DNA from: Rhynchopus sp. YZ270_cl-10
Lineage: Eukaryota; Euglenozoa; Diplonemea; Diplonemida; Diplonemidae
NCBI GenBank assembly: GCA_964035575.1
Contig: OZ037927.1
Span: forward strand, 62,001-126,000
Direction of reading: 5' to 3'
DNA: 64,000 nucleotides
Shown: positions 39,584-50,500 of the stretch, one piece after another
Layout of the letters: every line of letters starts with the position of its first letter
How positions within the stretch are numbered: position 1 is the stretch's first letter
Program-made: the position numbers and the translations under genes
Notes under the pieces: generated by a model
Seen by the model: the letters and a program-made list of their open reading frames with translations, nothing else
What the model was told of the DNA's origin: nothing
Database searches by the model: none

Positions 39584-42500
39584 CTAATTCTTTTTATTCC
39601 CCTTTTTCCCCTTCCTTCCTCCGCTCTGTCTCCCCTTCTGTCCACCACCGCGACCATTGCGCCCTCTCTGCACCTCCTGGGGCGAGAGCACATGCTGCGT
39701 CGCTTGTGCCACTGCGTCGGTGAACACGTTCGACGTGTTGGACCTACCCTGAGCTGCATGGCGCTGGGGTCCTTTGGGAGCTGGGGAAGGAGCAGGTTGG
39801 GCGGAGGAGGTTGCATTGCCACGGCCTGCCGATGAGGAGGAGGAAGAAGTGGAGACTGCAGGTTGGGCGATGGAGGTTGTAGTGCCACGGCCTGCAGAGG
39901 TGGAGGAAGAAGAAGAAGAAGAGGAGGCTTGAGGTTGTCGGCCTATTCCCTCTCGAGCCGCTCGTGCCTCATTCTCCCTCCTTGTACTCTCCGCTGCAAA
40001 GGCCTGCCCCCTACTGCTCCGGTTGTCCGTCAGGGCATGCAACGTCGACTTTGCCTTGCACTTTTCCTGAACCGACCACTCATGCAAACCCACCACCTTC
40101 ATCACCTCATACCACTGAGTGAAAGTAGCGGTAGAGAGGGGGAGTGACAACAAGGGTCTGCCATCCTGTTTCTCTCCCTGACGGTAGTGGAACAGGGAGA
40201 TCCACTTCGTCACAGAAGAAGGCACCGGCGACCCCATGGTGAGGCACGGGAAAAGACCCCCCCTCTCCGTCCGCTCCTCCTCCGTCCACATCCAAGCCTC
40301 GCTCTGCGCCCTCAGCAATTCCCTCACCCTCGCTTGCTTCTTCTGGTCAGGGATGCCTTCCACTGACAGAGAAAGCGAGCGATCCGCCCCCTCCATCGCG
40401 GTGTCGAGGTCCTCCTCCTGCTCCTGCTCATCATCATCCATCTCCTCCACCTTCACACGCACCTCGGTGTCTGCCGCCTCGGCCTGTCGCCCCACCTCCT
40501 CCTCCAGCTGATCCCGAGAAGGGGTTCCCCAGCTGACCCTGCCTTCCCGAACGACGATGACCGCGCTGGTCTTGCCCCAGGTATCGCAGTATCCGGCCTC
40601 CCCTGCTATCTTCCTAACCGCCTGACGGGCGACCACCGACTCCGGGCAATCACCGTCCCCCTCCCCGTTCCCACTCCACGGCTGCTGTGTCGCCCAGCAG
40701 TACAGGAACTCGCCCGGGCACGGAGAAGCACCTTGAGGACCAAAGAGAGCCATCCAGTCGCCGACACAGTCAGGTTCGAGTCCTTCAGGGTCGTCGCCCA
40801 CCGCTCTCCGCACCGCATGGCAGGGGAGGAATAGCCGCCCTTCGCACACCACCCCAAAGCACCGCCCGTATGCCACCATGCGTTCTGCCTCCAGCTGTCG
40901 GGAGAGGTTCACCGCCGTCAACAACAGAGTGGTCGCCTTCTGCTCCGACTCATGCTTAGCTGCGATGGCGTAATGCCTCTCGCAGCGTTGCCTGTCATAC
41001 TCCGCCCGGAGCGACTCTCCTGCTTCGGGGTGCCGATCGCAGTCTTCCAAGTACTGCGCATGCATCTTCTTCGCGTCCTCTGCGAGTTCCCGCTTGTGCC
41101 TGGCGGTCAGCTCCTCCACACGATGCCTGTCCGCCGCCTTCGCCTGGTCCAGACGCACATTCTGTTCCTCCAGGAAACGACTCAACTCCTGCTGGCGGTC
41201 GCCAAAAGTGCCCCGAAGCGCGGCCAAATCCGGTCCCCACGACCGACGATGCTCCCGCCGTACCTCCAGGGCTTGCTGCCACGCGTCCGACGCACGCTGC
41301 AACGCTTCCTTCTTCACCTGGTCCGCCTTTTGTTGTTGCTGCTTCTGCTGTTTCCGTTGCTTCTCGTGCTTCTGCTGCTTCTGTTCTGCCTGCTGCCCCT
41401 CTTCGCCCGCCATTGGCATGTCTACCTCCTCGACGTCCTCGCCCTCGGGAGCTGGCACTGCTGGAGAAGGAGCCCGTTTAGGTGGTGGGTCTCCGCTCCC
41501 CTCCGCAGAGGCAGCCTGAGCCGGAACATTCGAGTGCAAAAAAGACAGGGCACTGAAATATTCCGCCCTGCCAATTTGCGACAGAGGGCAGTGCTTGGAC
41601 CCCTGAGCGCAGTGCAGACATGCCAAGCCACCACACGTGTGACAGCAGAAGTGTGCGTCCGACGCATCGAAGAGCTTGCTGCATTGTTCGCACTGCAGGA
41701 AAGTGTTCGACGCCTCCGCCTCCCTCGCTCCCACAAAAGCCATGGGGCGCTCTGACTGGCACTCCCCCTTACCACCTGTGGCCTCAAAAGACAGGATGTG
41801 CTGCTGCAGAGCCGGGTCCATGGTGAGGGGCTCGTAGTGTCCCGGGATACTGCCGGATCCATCTGCCGCATCCTGGTCACCCGAGTGGAGGAGAAGGACC
41901 ACTGCCTTAGGCCGTTTTCTTGGCACCATCAGAGAAGGGCGGGCGAACTCGTTGAGGATGACCACAGATACCTCAAGAGCCTCCCCTGCCCCCGCCACTG
42001 CAATGGCATCCGCCCACGTACGCTCGTCTCCTCTGTCCCCACTCGTCATCAGCCGCTGCCAGACCCCAAAATTAGGGACAGCCGCACTCGACAGATCAGC
42101 GCGGCCCTGGACCTTCTTCACTGCCGCCTGGCGCAGACCCTCCACCGACAAATCCGTGCGCCCAGTGGCGAAGAGCAAAGCCTCAAAAGCACAGTCCCCC
42201 GCCACAAACGACCAAGTCACCTTCGAGGCTCCCAGCTTGGCCGCCTGTTCCGTCGCCCGAGGCCTCTGCGCTGCCGGGCACTCACGCAAAAACTCCCACT
42301 CACGCACCACATCGAGACCCGGCCCTTCCGGAATCACGGTAGCCGAATCGAACCTCCCGGTCCGCTTCCTCGGTGGCTCCACGTGGTCCGGCTTCACGTC
42401 CCTCTTGCGCTTCCCCTGCTGCTCCTCCGACCGGTCTGGAGCAGGACGACTCATATCGTCGTCAGGGTTCGCATCATCACAGAGAGGTTCCACGGCCCCT

Positions 42501-45500
42501 GCACTGCGGCGTCCAAACCGGTCCATGTCCTCTGCAGACGGTGCCACATCTACCTCCACACACGGCTCCCGCTTCAGGGTGGCAATCCCTACACACATAG
42601 CACCCCGCTCCAGAAAGGAAGATGCGACCTTTTTCTGGTACGCCACCGCAATGCTCTCCCGGATGCGCAACTCTGCCGACCCTGTCAGGTGCGACGTCTG
42701 TCCCGTCGTCAGGCCTCCAAGCTGCGCAATCAAGAGGTTCGCCTCGTCGCCTGCACCCCCGAAGGCTTCAAACACAATAGGGGAGAACTTGGTGTTGATC
42801 TTGTTCAAATCCCGCTCGTGCTTCTCCCGTTTGACCTGGCCCTGGTTCTTCGCCGACCAGCCCACAAACTTCGAGGCCCCTGTTCTGTAGGAAGGCAAGG
42901 TGGGGCACACGTGGGTGATGTCCAAACAACGAGGTCCATTTTCCGCCACTCCTACTGGGAGGTAGACGTCGCCTGGCCGCTTCTTCGACTCCAAATCCAC
43001 TCTCACGGTCTCCTCCAAAGCAGGGTCCAAGCCCGCCCCTTGAGCCGCTCTGTACACCGAATCCCGCAAGGCGTTGTGGCGGGCGACGCGGTGTTTGGCG
43101 TAGGGGCAGCCAAAGGTGTGGTCGCCAAAGGAGTCCATGACAACCCTTTTCTGCCCCCCCTGACATGCCGAGCAAGTCGTTCCCTCCGCATGGATGGCCA
43201 CCCCTAGTCGGAAACGGGTCACAACCGCAAAGTCCGCTGAAGACATCTGGTTCCTTGCTGAGGGTGTCGCCGTGAGGTACGTCCCAGAAAGCGGCAGGAG
43301 AAGGGACTTCATCCGTGCTCGGTCTCGCATGCAGAGCTGTTGCATCAACTTGTCTGCCTGGGCGTCAATCACCGCAGACGACAGACTCTGCTGCTCCAGG
43401 ATCTTCTTCGGCTGAGCCTTGTCCACGTGAAACGCCACCGGTACCCTGGAGTTGTACTCCTCAGCCGCGCTGTTCCATCTCTCCTCATCCCAGGTGAACG
43501 CAGGGTCCAAGGCCTGCGACAGTTGCAGGTTCCCTGACTGAGAGGCGAGGGACGCAGCCGTCCGATGGTCCACTGTGCGACGGATACCCAGCCCCCCAAG
43601 CGCCACAGGAAGCGCCGCCTGCGCCCTTGCCAACTCCGGCAGCGCCCCATCCGGGTCATGCAGAAGCGCAGCCAGGCACCTGTCAATCAGGTCGTCAAAA
43701 GCCGTCAGGTACTCCGCGCACTGTGGGATCCCCCGCATGTAGAACACCATGCGGCAGTAGCCTTCGCAGTATCTCAGTACGTAGAAGGCTGCCTGGGAGT
43801 CCCCGAGGTCCACAAGGGCTTCCAGGTTGCGGCGGGAATCGTCCACCTTCCGGGCCATGTACTCCTCGCAGAAAGCCGCAGACCCAATGGGGATGCCCAA
43901 GAAATCGAACCCATCCACATCCAACAGCCGAAACCCGCCTTCACCCATGGCGTCCTGTCCACCCTCGTTCAACGTGAACCCCACGGCCTCGAGATCCTCC
44001 TTGGAGACGCCACCAGTGGAGATGAGCTCACACTTGTTCGCGTTCACCTCCAACCCCAGTTCGGAGCTACGAGTGCACAGAACCTGGTACGCCTCGAAAA
44101 CCGCCTTAGGGGACCCCCTCAGAGAGCCGTCATCGAGGTACCACAAAGTCCCATCCAGGCCTGGGTGCCCCTTCAGCTCTAGCGCCATCTGGTGGATGGT
44201 CAGGGAGAAGAGAAGCGGGCCCAAGGGATCTCCTTGTTGAGCTCCGCGCTGAGACTTTATGGTATCCCCACCATAGAACAGGCTAGAGTGCTCCAGGTAA
44301 CACCATCGCACCCATGGGGCCAGCTCGGGGAGGTTGGCGTCGACCGCTCTTAGCATCGACAGGCGGTCTACGCAGTTGAACGCGTTACGGTAGTCAATTT
44401 TCAAAATGACTTTACCTTTTCCGCGGTTGCGCCCGGCGTACTGCGAGATAACATCAGTCGCCACTGCCGCCCCCCTTGCCGTTGCCACCCCCACCTGGTT
44501 CCCTCGAAGAAGAAGCGTCCTAGCAGGCACCCGCACTCGCGCCGACAGAATCTTTCCCACCAGTCTGCGGAGAGTGTCCCCAACCGCAATCGGACGCACG
44601 TCCTCCTCCAGGCCCGGCCCCTTTGCAGGCTTCCGGAGAGCCACCAAGTTAGCGCCGGCGAAGAACTCAGCCACCTCCACTGGAGCATTTCCTCGTGCCA
44701 AAGACGTCAACACTGCGGCCAGCGCTGCCAAAGTTCCCTTAGCCCGCCTCTGTAGGCAAAGCGTACGAAGGTGCGCGCCCGTCACGTTCGAGGGACCCGC
44801 CGCCGATGACTTCGGCATGCTCCGCAGGGCCTTCATCACCTCCACCACTGTCACCGGTGGGACCTCCTGAGGCTGTGGCCAATCCGCCTGCTCCAGGGCC
44901 TTGGCATCAGCTGCGGCTGGGTGCTTCGTCTGAAGCTTTTCCAGCGTCGCCGGTGTCTGTGGGGCGAGGCCGTCGCTGGTAGCGCATGACATGGCCTGGC
45001 TCGGGAGTCCTGCTCTCGCTTTGGCTATGGTGCGCTTCCGTCTCCCTTCGTCAGTGTCTTCATCCGACCACCCAGAGGGCCTTGGCTTCCGCTCCTCTAC
45101 CGTTTGCTCCCACAGGGCGACATACTGGCCAGCCTTCCAAGCCTCCAAGTCCTTCCCCCAGGTGCTCGTCAAACGTCGCTCCTGGTCCTTGCCCCCTCGC
45201 TCTGTCCGTGTCCGGTGCAACACTGTGAAGAACAGTGCAAGGCGCTTCCAGGCCACCTCGTCCTGGTACTCCAGGATGTCCATGAGGACCCTCAGGAAGA
45301 GCTCGCTGTACAGCTGCAGGTGTTTGTCTGGGCACCCGCCCTTCAGCTGGATCCTGGTGGTCCCCATGACTTCAAAGGAGGGGAGGTCATCCTGATCTGT
45401 CAGCATTCCTCGACTGGAGGGAGACGGAGCGGTGAAGCCTTCTTCGCCAAAGTGCACCGTACAGGTGTTGCAGACCTCCTTGCTCTGCGGCAATAGCATG

Positions 45501-46459
45501 TCGCACTGATCGTTCGCACAGCGCGACATGCCCAAGTGGCCCAACAGCTCGTCGGGGATGTACGCTCCATCCGCCTGGTGGCGACGCATGTGCTGCAGCA
45601 AGCCCTTACGAGACAGGCCCCCGACCGCATCACTCGAAGACAAAATTCCCGCTCTGCATCCATCAAAGGGGCAGAACACCCGATCCGCATTGATGTGTCC
45701 CAGCTTGGTAGCCAGGGGGGCGGTGGTGGTGGTGTTGGTGGGGATGATGCCATCCAAATGCGCTGTGTCCAGCACTGCCTGCCGAGCCTCCTTCCTCATC
45801 TTCTCTGCCATCCCCTCCTTGGTCTTCCCCACCTCCGGGACAAGCTCCACTGCCTCAAAGTGAGAGTCACAGAGAGCGATGACGACCGTGGGAAGTTTCG
45901 CTTGGAAGCTCTCCGCGTACGACTTGGCGACTCTTTTGCTACCAGGGGTGATGCGCACGAGGGGGTTCTCTTCCGACGCCTGCACCACCACGATGTTGAT
46001 GCGGGATGCTGTCGCGGTGAGCTGAAGCCCCAAGTGGTTGAGGTGGGCCTCGCCGGTCACACCATTGGCAAACTCCGTCATGGCCTCCTGCGACCCCAGC
46101 ACCTGCACCAGGCGGTTCGACACCTCCACTGCTGTGTCATACAGCTGCTTGCGCATTGCCCTCACGTCCGGCTGCGTGTCGTGGTCCCAGAGGTGTAGTG
46201 CCACATAACCACAATCATTTGTGGACACGTTGGGGATGCGTTTAGCTCCAAACTTCGCCAGAGTCGCGTCCACAGACACCGCTTGCTCTGTATACGCAGG
46301 AGCGTTCACGTTTGCGCACCCACCGGTCAACGCAAACGGGGACAAGCTGATCGGGTGCTCCGGATCCGCAGGGGCAGGGCGCAGGTCCCAGGGCGTCACC
46401 GCTCGCCACAACAGCGACAGCAAGACCAGTAGGGACACCACCAGCATGCCAAATGCCAT
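39584..46459 (-). CDS. LINE polyprotein from conserved internal ATG (copy C)
   Basis: 2291 codons from the ATG at 46459 (MAFGMLVVSLLVLLSLLW) to the stop at 39584, with every catalytic domain named for copy B: OTU-like 1, C2H2, RT with YLDD, CCHC, restriction-like endonuclease, OTU-like 2, Cys/His finger, coiled coil and basic tail. The frame is in fact open up to the 7-bp deletion at 46861. Because the catalytic part is undamaged while the upstream repeat-coding part is out of frame, this copy shows the low-complexity N-terminus is not needed to keep the core readable. Whether it is translated alone is unknown. Differences from copy B are single residues, for example RKQQKQ for RKQKKQ in the coiled coil. 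Confidence 0.78.
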   Translation of the reverse strand: MAFGMLVVSLLVLLSLLWRAVTPWDLRPAPADPEHPISLSPFALTGGCANVNAPAYTEQAVSVDATLAKFGAKRIPNVSTNDCGYVALHLWDHDTQPDVRAMRKQLYDTAVEVSNRLVQVLGSQEAMTEFANGVTGEAHLNHLGLQLTATASRINIVVVQASEENPLVRITPGSKRVAKSYAESFQAKLPTVVIALCDSHFEAVELVPEVGKTKEGMAEKMRKEARQAVLDTAHLDGIIPTNTTTTAPLATKLGHINADRVFCPFDGCRAGILSSSDAVGGLSRKGLLQHMRRHQADGAYIPDELLGHLGMSRCANDQCDMLLPQSKEVCNTCTVHFGEEGFTAPSPSSRGMLTDQDDLPSFEVMGTTRIQLKGGCPDKHLQLYSELFLRVLMDILEYQDEVAWKRLALFFTVLHRTRTERGGKDQERRLTSTWGKDLEAWKAGQYVALWEQTVEERKPRPSGWSDEDTDEGRRKRTIAKARAGLPSQAMSCATSDGLAPQTPATLEKLQTKHPAAADAKALEQADWPQPQEVPPVTVVEVMKALRSMPKSSAAGPSNVTGAHLRTLCLQRRAKGTLAALAAVLTSLARGNAPVEVAEFFAGANLVALRKPAKGPGLEEDVRPIAVGDTLRRLVGKILSARVRVPARTLLLRGNQVGVATARGAAVATDVISQYAGRNRGKGKVILKIDYRNAFNCVDRLSMLRAVDANLPELAPWVRWCYLEHSSLFYGGDTIKSQRGAQQGDPLGPLLFSLTIHQMALELKGHPGLDGTLWYLDDGSLRGSPKAVFEAYQVLCTRSSELGLEVNANKCELISTGGVSKEDLEAVGFTLNEGGQDAMGEGGFRLLDVDGFDFLGIPIGSAAFCEEYMARKVDDSRRNLEALVDLGDSQAAFYVLRYCEGYCRMVFYMRGIPQCAEYLTAFDDLIDRCLAALLHDPDGALPELARAQAALPVALGGLGIRRTVDHRTAASLASQSGNLQLSQALDPAFTWDEERWNSAAEEYNSRVPVAFHVDKAQPKKILEQQSLSSAVIDAQADKLMQQLCMRDRARMKSLLLPLSGTYLTATPSARNQMSSADFAVVTRFRLGVAIHAEGTTCSACQGGQKRVVMDSFGDHTFGCPYAKHRVARHNALRDSVYRAAQGAGLDPALEETVRVDLESKKRPGDVYLPVGVAENGPRCLDITHVCPTLPSYRTGASKFVGWSAKNQGQVKREKHERDLNKINTKFSPIVFEAFGGAGDEANLLIAQLGGLTTGQTSHLTGSAELRIRESIAVAYQKKVASSFLERGAMCVGIATLKREPCVEVDVAPSAEDMDRFGRRSAGAVEPLCDDANPDDDMSRPAPDRSEEQQGKRKRDVKPDHVEPPRKRTGRFDSATVIPEGPGLDVVREWEFLRECPAAQRPRATEQAAKLGASKVTWSFVAGDCAFEALLFATGRTDLSVEGLRQAAVKKVQGRADLSSAAVPNFGVWQRLMTSGDRGDERTWADAIAVAGAGEALEVSVVILNEFARPSLMVPRKRPKAVVLLLHSGDQDAADGSGSIPGHYEPLTMDPALQQHILSFEATGGKGECQSERPMAFVGAREAEASNTFLQCEQCSKLFDASDAHFCCHTCGGLACLHCAQGSKHCPLSQIGRAEYFSALSFLHSNVPAQAASAEGSGDPPPKRAPSPAVPAPEGEDVEEVDMPMAGEEGQQAEQKQQKHEKQRKQQKQQQQKADQVKKEALQRASDAWQQALEVRREHRRSWGPDLAALRGTFGDRQQELSRFLEEQNVRLDQAKAADRHRVEELTARHKRELAEDAKKMHAQYLEDCDRHPEAGESLRAEYDRQRCERHYAIAAKHESEQKATTLLLTAVNLSRQLEAERMVAYGRCFGVVCEGRLFLPCHAVRRAVGDDPEGLEPDCVGDWMALFGPQGASPCPGEFLYCWATQQPWSGNGEGDGDCPESVVARQAVRKIAGEAGYCDTWGKTSAVIVVREGRVSWGTPSRDQLEEEVGRQAEAADTEVRVKVEEMDDDEQEQEEDLDTAMEGADRSLSLSVEGIPDQKKQARVRELLRAQSEAWMWTEEERTERGGLFPCLTMGSPVPSSVTKWISLFHYRQGEKQDGRPLLSLPLSTATFTQWYEVMKVVGLHEWSVQEKCKAKSTLHALTDNRSSRGQAFAAESTRRENEARAAREGIGRQPQASSSSSSSSTSAGRGTTTSIAQPAVSTSSSSSSAGRGNATSSAQPAPSPAPKGPQRHAAQGRSNTSNVFTDAVAQATQHVLSPQEVQRGRNGRGGGQKGRQSGGRKGKKGNKKN

Positions 46460-47310
46460 CCCGATCCTACGAGTCCACCTGCGTGCTGCCACACGGCGCA
46501 CCTCCAAGAGAAGAACCCAGCCAAGTGGGCGCGCGACGCCGACCAGTGCCACAAAACCCGCCAAACAACCACCTGCGGACCATGCAACCCACACCCACTC
46601 GGCTGCACACACCGACAACTGACCCACCCCCATCACACTGGCCCTCACCAAGCTGGCAGCCACTCGGATCCCTCCGGTCCATCGGCGCACTCGCTCGCTC
46701 GCCCCTTCCAGCCACCGCCATCCTCTCCGAACGCGGCACAGTCCCCGCAGCACACCCACCCCCAGCACCTCCGCGTCCCGAAAAAGCGCGCAACCCAAAA
46801 CATGTGGCGCTGACCTCCCAAGCTCAGACCCCACAAAAACCAGAACCCAGATGGCCACACCGCACCTCTCAACGCATCGGCGACCCTGATCCTGCGGAAA
46901 ACTGGGTGCGCTGCCGGAGAGGGCGGACGATTGCAGGGCGCCTTGCGCCGACGGAGCCTGCCCGCCTGTGACTTGGTCCAGTTCAAGGACCGGTGTCCTC
47001 GTCGCGTCCTCCTGGTCCTCCTGCCCACTAGCCACAAAATGAGATGACTGAGGGTAGGGGCGCGTCTGTCCTTCCACAGATCCAGGACCGCGAACGACAC
47101 AAACACTCCCCACTCAGGTGCCTCGACTACCCAGCAGGGGTCAGGTTGACGCAAGGAGGTGAAGACCTCCCAGAGGTTGCACCACCAGTCGAACCAAAAC
47201 TCTATCTGTACACACCCCTTTTGCCACACCCGCATCATCACACAGCCACTCTGTCCTTCTCGCCCCTCAAGGCTGACCCCGAACACCAGCATACCTCGCT
47301 CACCACCCCC

Positions 47311-48555
47311 TAAGTTGTTGTTGCTGCGTCTGCTGTTGATGTTGGTGCTGCTGTTGGACCTGCTGTTGGAACTGCTGCTGCAGAAGTCTATGGAACTGCA
47401 GTTGAAACTGCTGTTGTGCCTGCTGTTGGAACTGCTGCTGGAACTGCTTTTGGAGACGCTGTTGGACCTGCTGTTGGAACCGCTGCTGCAGAAGTCTTTG
47501 GAACTGCTGTTAAAACTGCTGTTAAGCCTGCTGTTGGAACTGCTGTTGGACCTGCCGTTAGAGCTGCTGCCGCAGAAGTCCTTGGAACTGCTGATGAAAC
47601 TGCTGTTGTGCCTGCTGTTGTGCCTGTTGCTGGAACTGCTTTTGGAAACGCTGTTGGAACTGCTGCTGCAGAAGCCATTGGAACTGCTGTTTAAACTGCT
47701 GTTGTGCCTGCTGTTGGAACTGCTGCTGGAACTGCTGCTGGAACGGCTGTTGGAAACGCTGCTGCAGAAGTCTTTGGAACTGCTGTTGAAACTGCTGCTA
47801 AGCCTGCTGTTGGACCTGCTGTTGGAGCTGCTGCTGCCGAAGTCTTTGGAACTGCAGTTGAAACTGCTGTTGTGCCTGCTGTTGGAACTGCTGCTGGAAC
47901 TGCTTTTGGAGACGCTGTTGGACCTGCTGTTGGAACCGCTGCTGCAGAAGTCTTTGGAACTGCTGTTAAAACTGCTGTTAAGCCTGCTGTTGGAACTGCT
48001 GTTGGACCTGCCGTTAGAGCTGCTGCCGCAGAAGTCCTTGGAACTGCTGATGAAACTGCTGTTGTGCCTGTTGCTGGAACTGCTTTTGGAAACGCTGTTG
48101 GAACTGCTGCTGCAGAAGCCATTGGAACTGCTGTTTACACTGCTGTTGTGCCTGCTGTTGGAACTGCTGCTGGAACTGCTGTTGGAGACGCTGCTGGACC
48201 CGCCGTTGGAGCTGCTGCCGCAGAAGCCATTGGAACTGCTGTTGAAACTGCTGTTGTGCCTGCTGTTGGACCTGCTGTTGGAGCTGCTGCTGCAGAAGTC
48301 TTTGGAACTGCAGTTGAAACTGCTGTTGTGCCTGCTGTTGGAACTGCTGCTGGAACTGCTGCTGGAACTGCTTTTGGAAACGCTCTTGCTGCTGCAGAAG
48401 CCGTTGGAACTGCTGTTTAAACTGCTGTTGTGCCTGCTGTTGGACCTGCTGTTGGAACCGCTGCTGCAGAAGCCTTTGGAACTGCTGGTGAAAAAGCTGT
48501 AGAGCCTGCTGTTGGAACTGCTGCTGTAAAGGCCTTTGGAACTGCTGCTGCTGCA
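47311..48555. repeat. CTGCTGTTGGAA-type minisatellite inside copy C
   Basis: The shortest of the three versions, about 1.25 kb, lacking several modules present in copies A and B. Confidence 0.85.
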
Positions 48556-48905
48556 CACCAGGGGTGATACTGGGACCCCACCCAGGACTCCGAAGATTTC
48601 GTTTTTGCTGCTATCACAGTTGCAGCCACTGATGTGGTTGGGCATACATTGCCTCTTTTTGGGGATATCATGGGGGGAAGGGGGGTGTGGGTTGTTATGA
48701 CAACAGTTCTTTACTTTGTTGCCTCCACACACGTTTTTGTTGCTGCTATCAAAGCTGCAGCTGCTTGGGTTGTTGGGCTCAAGAGGCCTCTTTTTGGGGT
48801 AAAAAAGGGGGGGAATGGGGCTCCTGCCACTGATGAGGAAGCTGTTGTAGCATAGGAAGCTGCCGCTCCTGCTGTTGGTGCTCCTGCTACTGCTGTTGAT
48901 GCAGC

Positions 48906-48968
48906 TTATGTTGTTGCTGCTGTTGCTGCTGTTGCTGCTGTTGCTGCTGTTGCTGCTGTTGCTGCTGT

Positions 48969-49001
<33 letters not shown>

Positions 49002-49046
49002 ATCTGGTGTGGCATATGTTGTTGCTGCTGCTGTTGGTGTAGCACC

Positions 49047-49087
<41 letters not shown>

Positions 49088-49121
49088 ATGTTGCTGCTGT
49101 TGCTGCTGTTGCTGTTGTTGC

Positions 49122-49155
<34 letters not shown>

Positions 49156-49275
49156 CTTGCTGTTGCTGCTGTTGCTGCTGTTGCTGCTGTTGCTGCTGTT
49201 GCTGCTGTTGCTGCTGTTGCTGCTGTTGCTGCTGTTGCTGCTGCTGTTGGTGTAGCACCTGCTGCTGTTGCTGAT
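48906..49275. repeat. Short CAG/CAA array of copy C
   Basis: Only ~370 bp, with spacers different from those of copies A and B (CATCTGGTGTGGCATATG, GTTGGTGTAGCACCTG). It therefore looks like a different lineage of this repeat, not a simple contraction. Confidence 0.88.
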
Positions 49276-49513
49276 GCAGACATGCAGCACCACCCACAAC
49301 GCCCCCAAAAGGGCCTTCCTCCTCATTTTTAAAAAAGCAAAAACCAAAAAACGAAAACAAAGAAGGACAAGACACACTACTCCTTGCGCTTCGCCGGCCT
49401 GCACTCCTCAACCGTTGCCCAGGGACCGCCCCGTGGAGGCGTACAAGGCTCACAATAAAACAAAGGAAAGGGGGAGGGAGGGAGGGTAAAAAGAAAGGAC
49501 AAGTGTGTTGTAA

Positions 49514-49672
49514 TGTGTAAAAAATGGTCCCCTTGTGTAAAAAATGGTCCCCTTGTGTAAAAAATGGTCCCCTTGTGTAAAAAATGGTCCCCTTGTGTAA
49601 AAAATGGTCCCCTTGTGTAAAAAATGGTCCCCTTGTGTAAAAAATGGTCCCCTGTAAAAAATGGTCCCCTGT
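49514..49672 (-). repeat. 5' terminal monomer array of copy C
   Basis: About eight units of TGTGTAAAAAATGGTCCCCT, most with the spelling CCCCTTGTG instead of CCCCTGTG. It ends exactly at the target-site duplication, showing that the monomers are the 5' terminus of the element. Confidence 0.92.
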
Positions 49673-49832
49673 AAAACACATTGCCTTTGCTTTGTTGTCT
49701 GCAGAATGGTTTGTTTTAGTGCCTCCCCTGGAAAAAGAAAAATGGATTCCACTTGGTAAAAATAGCACACCTGTTGAACACACGTCAGGCCAGGAACAGA
49801 AGAAAAGCAAACGCTTCCACGAATGGAAGCAA
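49673..49832 (-). mobile_element. Family 3 retroelement, 5' part, right of LINE copy C
   Basis: Reverse complement of about 51980-52110. It starts with the right copy of the copy C target-site duplication and ends at a 5' truncation next to the GGCCTGTAAA duplication (49833-49842). Confidence 0.88.
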
Positions 49833-49842
49833 GGCCTGTAAA

Positions 49843-49948
49843 AAGTGGTGTTTTTGTGGTAAACTCCAGCTGGTCTGAAGAGTGATCTGGGAAATTGGCC
49901 CCCAAATCTGGCCAGATCTGGCAGCATCCGTGTATGAAGTCCTTCATG

Positions 49949-49951
<3 letters not shown>
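49843..49951. repeat. Continuation of satellite R2, then AGATCT piece
   Basis: Satellite R2 resumes (AAGTGGTGTTTTTGTGGTAAAC, CCAGCTGGTCTGAAG). It is replaced after GTGATCTG by a CCAGATCTGG segment that is the inverted counterpart of 32180-32215, followed by ATGAAGTCCTTCATGAGC at the T-run junction of the next element. Confidence 0.75.
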
Positions 49952-49991
<40 letters not shown>

Positions 49992-50455
49992 CCCGGTGGT
50001 CTGGGTTTTGAGTGTTTTTAGTGTTTTCTTTTTCCCGGAGAGGGTTGGGGGGAGGTGATCAGGGGTCTCAGGGACCTCGAATCAAAACAGAGGTGTCTTG
50101 ACAAAAAAGGCTCAAAGGTGCAGAGGTCTGTTTAGCCTTACAGCAAATCCTTTAAAAAGGAAAGGCCTTGAGACATAACATAAGAGGGTTTTGAGACAGA
50201 CAGAGGGGCTCAACAAATAAGACCTTCCAGGACCCAAGTTTTTTCTAGCCCACAGCAACATAGGTAGAAAGAACATGAGAGGAAGAAGGGACTTACCTGC
50301 ATGTGAGATGAAGAGGGAAATAGGCAGAGGAGAAGGAGGGGCTTTTGCACTTCAGGGGTTCTTGATGGTCAGGGCTGGGTTTCTTCTAGGTGGAGATTCC
50401 CATGGGTAGACCGAAAAGAGAGAGAGTAGGTTGAAGTGGAAAAGTTTGGGAGGAC

Positions 50456-50500
50456 AATAAAGACAATAAAGACAATAAAGACAATAAAGACAATGTAAAA
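50456..50500. repeat. (ACAATAAAG)n minisatellite
   Basis: Five 9-bp units in tandem. A related ACAATAAAG pair occurs in family 3 (near 38247 and, inverted, near 52412). Confidence 0.85.

Larger units (their letters stand above)
46645..49326 (-). pseudogene. Upstream low-complexity frame of copy C, shifted out of frame
   Basis: From the first ATG (49326) this frame gives Ser/Asn-rich repeats and then the moderately complex region seen in copy B. The 7-bp net deletion at 46861 moves it into a wrong frame that ends at 46645. In copies A and B the same region is continuous with the RT frame. It is called a pseudogene only in that sense; it may never have been protein coding. Confidence 0.6.
38549..49672 (-). 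mobile_element. Giant RLE-type LINE, family 1, copy C (full length with TSD)
   Basis: An 11.1-kb full-length insertion: T56 (poly(A) tail) at 38549-38604, 3' UTR to 39583, ORF region 39584-49326, leader, and 5' monomer array 49514-49672. Perfect 18-bp direct repeats flank it, which defines both ends of the element. The empty target survives in a paralogous family 3 copy at about 52081-52143. It matches copy B at a constant offset of 27758 from the stop codon through the RT region, with rare substitutions. A net 7-bp loss near 46861 (eight bases replaced by one) breaks the long frame upstream of the conserved internal ATG. Confidence 0.95.
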
